Below are positions 12,605 to 23,000 of a stretch of DNA of 64,000 bases, piece after piece. Below the pieces are notes generated by a model. That model saw only the letters and a program-made list of their open reading frames with translations, did not search any database and was not told where the DNA came from. This DNA is from Sphaerolaimus hirsutus. Lineage: Eukaryota > Nematoda > Chromadorea > Monhysterida > Sphaerolaimidae. The position numbers and the translations under genes were made by a program. The stretch lies in assembly GCA_964036195.1 (NCBI GenBank), contig OZ038450.1, forward strand, positions 24,519,208 to 24,583,207, given 5' to 3'. Within the stretch, counting starts at the first letter, position 1. Each line of letters starts with the position of its first letter.

Positions 12605-12950
12605 CCACAGTGTTACCTCAACAGTACTGTGAACCTGCCAGTAATATGATTCTAAGTAATCATTTCTGTTGTAACAATTTATGCCCCAACAAAGTGAGCT
12701 TAATGATTCTGTTATTTTTGAGAGTGAGTGATGGCTGCACGTGTTGGGGCTTATCATCATGCCATGGCTGCCATTCTGCAGTTGAGCAAACAACTTTGTC
12801 TAAGTTGCTCTGGTATGGTGCCTTGCAGTGCACCCAGTCACACACTTTCAAGAGAAAACTGGAATCAAGTGCATACAGATATCTGGCAGCCGTTTTGGCC
12901 AAGAAAAAGGCAGCTATCTGTTCTATTCAGTTCAACCTGAATCGAATACC
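12605..12950. repeat. Dispersed repeat, uninterrupted copy
   Basis: This segment matches the reverse complement of about 38038-38780. In this copy the sequence AATCATTAAGCTCAC (read on the minus strand) is continuous, whereas the 38-kb copy is interrupted there by a MITE. It is therefore an empty site. The nature of the repeat itself is unknown to me. Confidence 0.7.
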
Positions 12951-13944
12951 GACACATTTTTTGTAACAAAAACCTGATAACAGCACCCGACTCTACTATC
13001 CAAACCCAAACACAACACCCGACTCAATACCTTAACCCACACTCAATACCTGAAAATAACCACAAAAATTTCCCACAGTGAAATCTTTCAAGCAGTTTGG
13101 TGCCGTTGTAGTTTAGACACTTTCCTCTAATTGATTACTTTAATTAGTTCAGATCTGATTTTATTATGTAAAGCATATTTCATTCTCATTTGAAAAAAAG
13201 ACATTTGGCTTGCTGCAAATTAGCATAAGGCGGCATTTACACGGATTTCATGGCTACGACAAATCTTTTTTTAAAAGTTCCATAACTCTGGAATAAAGTT
13301 CCATATTCTTGAGTAAAAATGGTTGAGTATATATCATACTTAGGTGTATATGTGTGTGTAATTTCAGTCCAATTAACTTAGTCAATTAATAGTTATGGAC
13401 TGTAGATTTTTTTTTATTCCGCCAGGCCTTCCGACAGCTTTCCGACAAATCTGAAAAAACTCAATTTTCACGCTGCGACAGTGTGACGATCACAGATTGT
13501 CGTCACACGCAGAATCTGACAGGACAACAAAGTGGTTGAAATTTGTCAAAAGCTGTGAACGTGTTTTTTTTGTGACGACAAGATCTTGTTGTGTCTTCAA
13601 TCTAAAACGGACACAGCACTCAACTATAATTATAAATAGCTGAAAAAATTTAGGTTGGGGAGGGGGGGGGGTTGGGGGAGGGTTTCATGGGGCTTCAATA
13701 TAGGTATTTTCGAAGTGTAGAAGGACAAAAAGAAAGAAAAATCTAAAAAGCAGGCAGGGGCGTATTTAGGATTTTTGAGCCGGGGGGTGGGGGGGTTTGC
13801 TTGTTTACAGGCTCAGCCCCCCCACCCCTAAAATTTCACCCCTGTGGCTAAGGAACGGCGCCAGCGCCATTCTTAGGCGCCAGGCCATGGCGCCATTGGC
13901 GTTGGCACTGGCGTCAGGAACCGCTGTTTATGTATGTAAATATA
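12951..13944. other. Intergenic, low-complexity and repeat fragments
   Basis: No gene is supported. 12965-13060 is strongly C/A-biased (CCCGACTC, CCCAAACACAAC). 13225-13620 shares words with 35.5-38.03 kb (TTTACACGGATTTCATG, AAGCTGTGAACGTGTTTTTTT, GTCGTCAC), so both belong to one old dispersed family. 13750-13850 has G- and C-homopolymer tracts facing each other. Confidence 0.4.
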
Positions 13945-14841
13945 CATGGGCGGGCTGAAAAGTCCCAGGACAGTGCTCGCCATTTCCGCTAGGGGTAAGC
14001 TACGGTCACAAAATTTAAACACGTTAATATATCAGGTGTTTTAAGTTTTCACCCAAAATTTCACTCCTCTAGCTCCACCTACTGCGGAACTGTGGGGGTT
14101 ACAATTTCGGTCATTTTGTACTACTGTACAAATGGTGCTCTAGCTCAACGCTGGTTTAAGTTGTGATCACGAAACTTTGGCTAGTGTAAGCCACCAGTGT
14201 TGGCAATGTGCTGATAGTATTCAACACTTTCATCAACATCATTGCTATTAAGGTAAAATTAATATGCAGATCAGGGTAATGTGCAAAAAACGTGGGAACT
14301 GTGATGAATGTTTTTGGTGATCATCTGAGATCATGTTGTATTGCAGTGATTTTAATGTTGTTTTGAAATGTGCAGTAAATGATCATGTCAATTAAATTTC
14401 ATTTGTGTTTCGTGACTAATTTGTACAACAGCAGTGTGCATGCAAAATGCATCCTGTATAAACCTGTATTGACCAACCGTCGAGGCAGAATGATGAATTT
14501 GGTAGTGGGAGTAGTGACAGTAATGGCAACATGGACTAGGCTTATGCTATCATAGCTAATGTTGTTTAGTGCTGGCACATTGCCAACACTGGTGGCTTAC
14601 ACTAGCCAAAGTTTCACGATCACAACTTAAAGCAGCGTTGAGCTAGAGCACCATGTGTACATCAGTACAAAATGACTGAACTTGTAACCCCAACAGTTCC
14701 GTAGTGGGTTAAGCTAGAGGGGTAAAATTTTGGGTGAAAACTCAAAACGCCTGATATATTAACGTGTTTAAATTTTATGATCGTAGCTTACCCATAGCGC
14801 GAATGGTGAGCACTGTCCAGGGACTTTTCAGCCCGACCATG
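13945..14841. mobile_element. Mariner-like foldback MITE, arms of about 260 bp
   Basis: The left arm begins CATGGGCGGGCTGAAAAGTC and the right arm ends with its near-inverse, GACTTTTCAGCCCGACCATG. Both are bordered by TA. The arms match over about 260 bp (13945-14210 and 14575-14841) with scattered differences. The central part is AT-rich and non-coding. The phrase GGCTGAAAAGTCCC resembles mariner termini, and the TA borders agree with that. Confidence 0.65.
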
Positions 14842-15088
14842 TACATATGTACATTTTACAGCCACATGCGCACGTCCGAGCACTTTTACAGGGATTTAAA
14901 TATGTCTACAGGGACAAATCTGCTGATAATTTGAAGGGCATGTAGGGAATTGCGCGCCCAAATATATAACAAATCGCCCCCCCCCAAAAAAAAAAATTTC
15001 CCAGCTATATATCTATCTCGGAGGCCACTCAGCTATCTTCTAAATACCTAACTGTCCCAGCGGAATTTTTTTTTGCCTAATATCCATA

Positions 15089-15180
15089 GGCCCCACGCAC
15101 ACTAGTTTACTGGCGTTTTCAGTTTACTGGCGGTAAACTCCATTTTTTAGTTTACCGGCTAAATTCACGCATAGTAAAAG
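15089..15180. repeat. Left terminal region of the Harbinger-like element
   Basis: The terminal GGCCCCACGCACACTAGTTT is followed by four further AGTTTAC or GTAAACT words within 90 bp. Such subterminal repeats are typical transposase-binding sites. Confidence 0.5.
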
Positions 15181-15944
15181 TGGGCGGAGTTTAGGCCGCC
15201 ATCTTTATTTTTTTCAAGTTTGCCTGTGATGTGAATTTACGCTGTAAACATTTATTTCTAATTTCTTTAATTGTGGAAGAACGGAGCATTGTTTATGCAA
15301 TTTTTTTGCGTCATCGTGTACAGTACGTTGTGTAGATGTTGTCAAAATTTTTAAAATATTTTTAAGTGCAACATTGGATTTTTTATTGAATTTATCATTT
15401 TTTTGTGGAAATAAATTTTTATAAAATCACCTGTTACGTTTTTTCGTTTATTGAAACGTTCTAAATTATCAGTTTTCTTTGCGCTATCGATTGGTGTACA
15501 CAGCGGACATGAAATATAAACTTTCGATTTTTTATGATTTTATTTCAATTAAACGCAAATAAATCACTAGCACGTGAACGGAAAGCCCGAATCCGGAAAA
15601 AAAAATCACACATGAAAGAGGAACATTAGCTGCACACATCACACAATTTTTTGCGGCGTGAAACGAAAGACTTTGCGAATTATGATTTAATCACAATTAA
15701 AAAAGAAAAAATCAGCCAAAAATCGAATAGTGAATGAAAATTGTCCATTCAACGACAGTGTACTACATAACAACCATTATAACCGGTTGCAATCGAAAAA
15801 TGAAGTGTAGCTGTAGCAGATAGCATGAAAATGAATTTTTTGTATTTGTTACATCAGTTTACCATTCCAGTGCCACTTTAATGCTAACTGCCACTGCAAC
15901 GGAAATATTTCAGTTTGATTTTTATATTCAACGTAGTTGCAAAT

Positions 15945-18429
15945 TCAGCAGTCAGCGGGATTCACCCACGGAACACGACCGGCGTCCGTCATCATCCACT
16001 CCTTGATTGCATCCCTGATGGGGCGCGCATCTCTTTCGTCAACGTCCCTTCGGATTGGCACGTTATCGATCGTATCCATGTTGTCGTACACTGGTCGCCA
16101 CTGCAGCTGTGTATGGGAATGAATTTATGTGATGTTGAATTGTAACAGTGAATATGCAAGGTAAACTTACATTTCGCTCAACAGTGTCGTTCGGGTCATC
16201 TTGTGGTTTTTCATCGCCATTTTCATCAAATTGGTTGGCAGCACTTTCCCCGCGGATATCACGCAGCCAATTGTGCAGGTGGCAACAGGCCATAACCAGT
16301 CTTTGTACGCGTGGCGGTTCCATCGCGATACAGGTCATCAGTATGCGCCATCTGCCAGCCAAAATACCAAAGACGCATTCGACAGTGCGCCTAGCTCGGG
16401 ATAAGCTGCAGTAGTTGCAGTCAAATTTAGATTTCAGTTTTACCAAACAACGCTTCTTTCACAATATTCAAACACACCGATAGTTGAAGTGTCGCTGGCT
16501 GTCATCTGCATGCAGCGCATATGGCACCATACACCACTTGCGCAACGCGAACGCTTGATCACCCACAAAATAACTCGGAATGGTATTTGCAGGTTCGTTG
16601 GCATCTGCACCGGGCAGCAAGCACGGTGGCGCCATAAGCATTCTGCCATGTCTGTGTAAATGTATCACTTTTATCATGTGTAAATGTATAGCACCTCATT
16701 GGAACATGTCAAAAAGGATGTAAACTCACATCAAATCCTGCCCGAAATCAGACGTGATCAGCACAGCACCATCTGCTTGTGACCCCGGCATACCGATGTC
16801 CACGTACTGAATTTTCAAATCTGCGCTGGCGCTGATGAACAGTATAATCGACGAGAAGCCCTTGTAGCACCAGTATCTTGTTCCACCCTCTGCAAGGCGT
16901 TTTTCATTTACTTTTGTAACTGTAAACATTTCCACCTCACTGCACAGTTTCCCATCACTGTGAATTTAGTCATTTTTCTACAGTCGCCAGACCGTCGCCA
17001 GACCGTCGCCATTTCGTCGCGCAATTTGGCCCTTTTTTAAAAAAAATCATAACTTTTTTTTGGATCACTTTTATGAGAAGCCAGGTACGTCAGAAGAAGC
17101 GCAATTTTTTTCTCTACAAGTACATCCAAAAATCATTTGCACAACATTCCCATGACCCAAATGAAGTTACTTTCAAATCGGTGGGGGTTGCGGTTAAACT
17201 CAAGCAAAAGCGACGATTTTGCGACGTTTGCGACGCAAAATGCGACGAAAAGCGACGTTTTCACAAAATAATTTGCAACCTTGGTAAACTGGCGACTATT
17301 TATGATTGAAGGCGACGCACGCGTCGCAAGCGTCGCAAGCGTCGCAAATGCGACGCTTAGTTTACCGTGACGTTGCATACGACTCACCATGTTTATGTTT
17401 ACTGGAAACAACACACATGAGGGCAAAAGTAGAATGCGTAAAATGATATGTACTTACCAGCGGGTTTGCGAATACGGATGTGTTTGCCATCCAGACTCCC
17501 CACACAGTTTGGCATCTGCCACAGTTTCCAGTATTGCTGCGCGAAATCTTTCATTTGCCCTAAATCACTCCCCATAGGTTTCAAGTGGTCCTTCAAAACT
17601 TTCACTATTCCGGTGGACACTTCGTCAATAATCGTTCTAATCGTAGCGCCGGAAATCTGTAAATGTTTTTCCAAAATACAATGAACTATAAAGCAATCTA
17701 AAAGCTTGAAAAATGGTATCACCTGTGACTGGCCGGCACAATCTTCAACTTCCCGGCCATTTGCGCATGTATACAGAAAGTAAAACAGTCGCATTTCTGT
17801 TGTCACTACAGCAATGTGTCTTCTTTCATCTCGTGTTCTCAGGTACTGTTCACCAGTTTCAGGGTCGACAGCTGTAAGCATCGCGTGCAGCTGTTCGAAT
17901 TCAGTTGGCCACAGCTGTAATTAATTTGTAATCATTGTGAACGTTATCGGTAAACTGAGTTCATTCATACATATCAGTTTACTGTTCGATTGCGTTGTAA
18001 ACAATAACATGAAAATGTCACAACACAGTAAGTGATGTTATATACGTCTGTATATTTTACGTAAATAACAGAAATTGTGAAACAACGAACCCTGCACAGT
18101 TTGTAAAACCATGCTGGATCGGTGTTTTTGCAGGCAATAACAGCTCGCCAGTAATTGCCCCTGGAGCGCGCCCTTTCTAGTAAATACGGTGTCATGTACT
18201 TTTTCCTGCCCTGATCACCCTGTTCTTGCGCGGCATTCTGCTGTTCCTGCTCTTGTTCTTCGTCGTCGTTGTCCACATCATACGAAAACAACGTGTTCCC
18301 GACTGCCAAAAAAGCGGCTAAAATTTGTCTCTTCTGATTGTGCGTTAGTGGCGCAGTTCCATCCAAATTCCGCTCTAGCGCTTCGTTCATTCTTTGCATT
18401 TGTCCCAAAACGGATTCATCGTGCGCCAT
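15945..18429 (-). CDS. PIF/Harbinger DDE transposase, seven exons, 486 aa
   Basis: Exons (minus strand): 18429-18091, 17914-17723, 17656-17458, 16889-16730, 16651-16478, 16405-16171 and 16106-15945. All have GT-AG introns and keep frame (1461 nt including the stop). The product is a HARBI1/DDE_Tnp_4 family transposase, a nuclear cut-and-paste enzyme. The N-terminal about 110 residues are acidic and helical and end NTDPAWFYKL. Catalytic blocks are PNCVGSLDGKH (Asp about 233), QYVDIGMPGSQADG (second Asp, about 274 or shortly after), the conserved SYFVGDQAFALRKW block, and RARRTVECVFGILAGRW (Glu about 364). The family tail RDAIKEWM is present before the stop. About 490 aa is slightly longer than the usual 350-450 because of the acidic N-terminus. 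No stop or frameshift is seen, so it may be functional or recently so. Confidence 0.9.
16976..17372. repeat. CGTCGC/GCGACG-rich cluster in transposase intron 3
   Basis: The intron between transposase exons 3 and 4 contains three CCAGACCGTCGC-like units at its acceptor-proximal side. A dense run of GCGACG and CGTCGCAAG words follows, ending CGACGCTTAGTTTACCGTGA. The same two motifs occur together near the element's right end (32.1-32.4 kb). This may be a regulatory or transposase-binding array, or an internal copy of terminal sequence. Confidence 0.5.
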
Positions 18430-18681
18430 TTTGAAACGTTTTTTTGGGGACAGTTTTTGTAAATCGATATTTCAGATTTCTGGCGATATGCCAGACATTT
18501 CTGGCATGTAGCCAGAAATGAAACATGTCATTAAAAAAAGTAACCATGAATAACATAAAATTGTATCACGACGTGTCACTTTTTTTTGTCACAAATCCAT
18601 ATCTTTCACAGATAAGAAATAAAAAGCGAAAATTTTGTGGAAAAGTGAAAAATAGACCGTTTGATTGATTTCGCGTCGAAA
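18430..18681. promoter_or_regulatory. Divergent promoter region with nested palindromes
   Basis: Only 252 bp separate the start codons of the transposase (minus) and the large gene (plus), so both promoters must lie here. At 18476-18519 the half-site TTTCTGGC appears repeatedly in both orientations (ATTTCTGGCGATATGCCAG, then ATTTCTGGCATGTAGCCAGA), forming two overlapping palindromes. This looks like a dimeric protein-binding site that could control both genes. No clear TATA box was assigned. Confidence 0.5.
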
Positions 18682-19954
18682 ATGGTCCGAACTTTGAGCG
18701 GTATGGCGCGCGGCCGATCGCAAAACGTTTCCGCGACCGCGGAAACGACTTCGGATGGCGGCAAAGGCAAAAATGGAAACAAACGTGGATGGCCGCCAAA
18801 GCAGAAAACTGAGAGCCAGCCCCCAGAACAGGTTACTCATCCGATTTCTTTGGTTATCTTACCATTTCTTTTCATGCATTTTCTAGTTATCATTTTTGTT
18901 TGAGTACAAGTGTGTTTTGGACATCTGCCAATTTATCTACAATTTGCGAATGTTTACAAGCCAACGCGATATTTACAATCCAAGATAAGCCAACCAATGT
19001 TTACAAATCGTTTGCCCCACTTCAGACCGTTCCGACTGGACCGCCCGTGCGCGGCCGAGGCACAAACATGCGCACCAGAGGGCAGGCCGCGCAGAGTTCT
19101 CAGCGCGACATTTCCGAGCCTCAGCGCGTGCTTGTCCCCGACGATCACCTCGCACATTCGTTTGGCAGGGTTTTGTCGCAGGTTTGCTACTTATATTTGT
19201 ACGGGTTTCTGAACTTTTTCTACACACACAGTTTATTCTTTATTTGAAATTTGTCTAAATTCAGCTCTAATTTAGCAAACTTCTGTGCTTTTTTGTAAAC
19301 TCACATTTCATTTGTTTCAACTATGCGGAATTCTCTTTCCACCGTGTCAAAAGTGTACACAATGTTCCTTTTCAGGATTTGTTTGCGAGTCAGGACTCTC
19401 TGGCTGAGCCGGAAGTCCCGGCTGACGGTGACCGTTTGGAGGAGCAGGAAAAAGCGCGCGAGGAGGAAAGAGCGCGCCAGCAGAAATTGTCGATGGAGGA
19501 GCAAAGAAGGCTGAGAAAGTTGGAAAATGACAGAATCGGGGCGAAGCGGCGCAGAGACAAGAAGAGGCTGCAATTGAAAGAGAAAAAAATGGTTTGTCAT
19601 TTTTTCTTTATTTGAATACGTTCTCTTTCAGGCATTACCTCACTGTACACTTTCATGAAAGTTTGCGCAACGTGAACTACTGTTGCTGTTTTCACCACTT
19701 ATGTAAAAAGTAGATGTAAACTGATGTTGCCATGACAGTGTAACTTTGCACACTGTGACAGACATACTGTAGCACCTTTTACCCATTATGTAACATGTAG
19801 ATGTAAACTGATAGTTTGATCACACACACACTGTCACTTTGCAGCAGGAGCTGCAACGGCAGGCACGTGAGGCAGCCACGAACGTGTACGGTGGTCCCCT
19901 TGTGCCGTCCGCAGTGGTTGCACCCGCTGCAAGCACTACGGCTTCCGTGTCCAT

Positions 19955-20001
<47 letters not shown>

Positions 20002-23000
20002 TCGTACCGCCCGCCAAGGAATTGCCCGTGAAAACTGTCGTTGTTGGGGGTTCGCGGTCCCCGACGCCGACAGTTTGCCAAGACACTGCCACAGCCGAGA
20101 AGGCCAAGCCTTCGACACCGACAGTTGGCCAAGACGCTGCCGCAGCCGAGAAGCCAAAGCGAAAGTGGGCGCTCTTCGTTTGTGACAAGCCGCGGTGTCA
20201 CGGTATTTATGTTAGTTTACTTTCAGTAAGAATTCTTTCAGTGTTCTTGAGACATGTTTTAGACGTTTCTGAATGTGTTGCAGGATGAGGAAGAGCGCGC
20301 GGCGATGGAGGCCGGCCTACCAATTCCGCCGGAAAGCCCCGGGAAGATTGCGGAAAAGAAGCGCTTGAGGGAGGAGCACAACAGGACGTGCGAGTACAGA
20401 ACTGCCCCTGTGAATGAAGTAAGTTTACTTCCTTACTTTCATCCTTATTGCACTTTGTTTTCGTTAAATGTAAATTTTAAGTATGCGGAAGTTTCAATAT
20501 AAGAATGTTCAGTTTGGTAAATTCTTCAATAGATGTACTCTTACGTATTTCAGTATGGCGATCCGATCGTGCCAGATAAGCGCACTGACCGGCAACCGAA
20601 AAGCAGTGGCGTGCAGAAGGTGAAGGGCACAATCACCGCCGAAGTTAGTTCAGTACGATTGTTTTTTGGTGAAATATGGAGACGTATACTAATCAAAAAA
20701 GTAGGGAAATGGGCTCATATTTATATTTTTGTTATACCAAAAATCGGTCATGTAAAATGACTTTTTCCCATAATTCCGTTTCTAAGTTTTGGCAAACTCT
20801 GCGTATATGTATGAAATCAAAAAGTGTCTGACAGGGTTCCATATATAGTTTTGTTCAACCAAAATGTTTCATGTGAGATCCATTTTTCACATGTTTCTCT
20901 TTTGAAAATTTTTCACCTTCTGCATATTCCGTTGGAATCGAAAGTGTCTAAGTGGCTTCCATATTTATATTTGTGTATAACCAAAATCTTTCATGTGAAA
21001 TAAAATTTCACCATGTTTCTGTTTTGAAAATTTTGCACATTCTGCAGGTATGTTTGGAATCAAAAAATGTCTAAGTGGGTTCCATATTTAAATTTTTGTT
21101 ATACCAAAATCCTTCTGTAAAATCACTTTTTCCCATACTTCTCTTTTTAAAATTGTTCACCTCATGCATCAGAAGTTGGAATCAAAAATGTCTCAGTGTG
21201 TGCCATATATATATTTTTCAGCCATCAAAATTCTCACTGTTTCACTGGCTCACAATTTTAATTGGTTCTTAGAAAGGTGTAGATTGATGGAATCGAAAAT
21301 GTCTCTGTCTGTTCCATATATATATTTTTCAGCCATCAAATTTCTCACTGTTTCACTGGCTGACAATTTTAATTGGTTCTTAGAAAGGTGTATATTCTTG
21401 GAATCAAAAATGTCTCAGTGTGTGCCATATATATATTTTTCAGCGATCAAAATGCCCACTTTTTCACTGTCTTAAAATTTTAATTGTTTCTTACAAAGTG
21501 AGAATTACATTGGCTGAATCGAAACTGGCTTCAACTGCTCTGATTTTATAATTTTGTATTTACAAAATTATACATGGCTAATTTCCTTTTGCAAAACATA
21601 TTCTCAAAATGTTTCTCCTATTTCGCAGACCCTGCAAGAAATCCGGAACGAGTTGGCCATGCCAACGTGCACTACCCCGTTGCCGGCCATGTACAAAGAC
21701 GGTACTCTTTTCTAACTGTCAGTTTAACATGGAAACGAAACATTCATTGTAACGTGCTCTTTGTGCAGATGTTTTGGACGAGGGCCAGGGCTGGGTTCAC
21801 TCGGGTCCCGGTGACGACGGTTGGATTCGGCACACGACGAGGACACCGGGCCCGTTTTGCCCCGTTCCAATTTACCACCGCACAGATTCGCTTCCGCGTC
21901 GCCTGATGGATATCGTTAGCCCGACACTGTTTACCATTTTACTGTTAACTTTTTTCGAATAACTTTCTGAATGGCAGGTAGGCCGTTCGACAGTGTAAGT
22001 TTAACTGTAAGTGGCACTTACCATTTAAAGTTTTTTGTAGCTTCTAGAACTATTAACTGTGCACTTTCCCGGTGTTGGTGAAAGGAAGGTGGATTCTGAT
22101 TTCAACTAATTATTAAGCATGTACATCGCTTAAGTACATGCACCATCTATACCTTTTTTCCCTCATTTTCGGTGTCATTCTTTGGTGTTAGTTAGCTTCC
22201 CTGTAATCCAGCTTCTGTTGTACTAATGGTCATGCACACACTACTTTACCGCAACATTTTTGTAAACTGATACCTCAACTTATAACGCATTTGCGTTTCA
22301 TACAGTGATGTCTCTGGCAACTGCAGTCAATGAATAAACCATTTCAGTGAACTGAAATGCGTTCAAAGCTGCTTTATCAGTTTACCTACATGTGGCAGTA
22401 AACTAGCGTGTGCATGCGCTACTGCCTACTTTACAGCTTTTTCTAATGCAAAATTCTTTCAACATTTCTCATTTTTTCAGGGTGCAAACGAGCGTGTTCC
22501 GTGGTGGGCGGATAAGCAGAACCCACCCGAGAATGCCGAGCCCGACATGCCCGCCGAGCCCGCCAAGCCCGCCGAGCCTGTCCGGACCGCACCGCCGGGC
22601 AAACCCGCTGACACAGCCACGCCCACAGCGTCCGACGTGAAGCGAAATTTGAATTTTGACAATAGTAAAGTGAGTTTGCAGTTCTGTTGCGCTTTCCGAG
22701 ACATTTATTACAAGAACGGTTCACTTTTAAGCAGTACTTTCTGAACATCACAGTTCTCTGTATAAAAGGGGGGAATCAGTTGGTTCAGTGTTTCACATGT
22801 AGCGATTGACAGGATGGGTACGCTGCAGGTCACGCGGAACGAGCTCTGTCACCATGCGCTCATAAGCCTTCTCTTTCTTTTCGAGCAACTTAGTGTGTTC
22901 CAACAGAAACTCCGTAGCTTTACTGGCCATATGCATCTTGCCCGTAAACTGGTTCACTGTGTTCACCAGTTTCTGCACTTGCGTGTTCACGTGTACGATG

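Noticed and set aside
12660..12902. Minus-strand frame with PWHDDKPQHVQPSLTLK as a gene
   Set aside because: The segment is a dispersed repeat also at 38 kb; no start, splice or family evidence.
19779..20201. Minus-strand Gly-Arg/Gly-Ala open frames
   Set aside because: They are the complement of the CCCGCG repeat in exon 4.
20178..20202. Extension of exon 4 to include CDKPRCHG, giving a possible zinc finger with exon 5
   Set aside because: That donor leaves phase 1 and exon 5 would hit a stop at once. The GTTTGT donor at 20178 keeps phase 0.
21978..21994. A 17-nt micro-exon between exons 8 and 9 of the large gene
   Set aside because: It would shift exon 9 into a frame with a stop. Joining 21914 directly to 22481 keeps frame.
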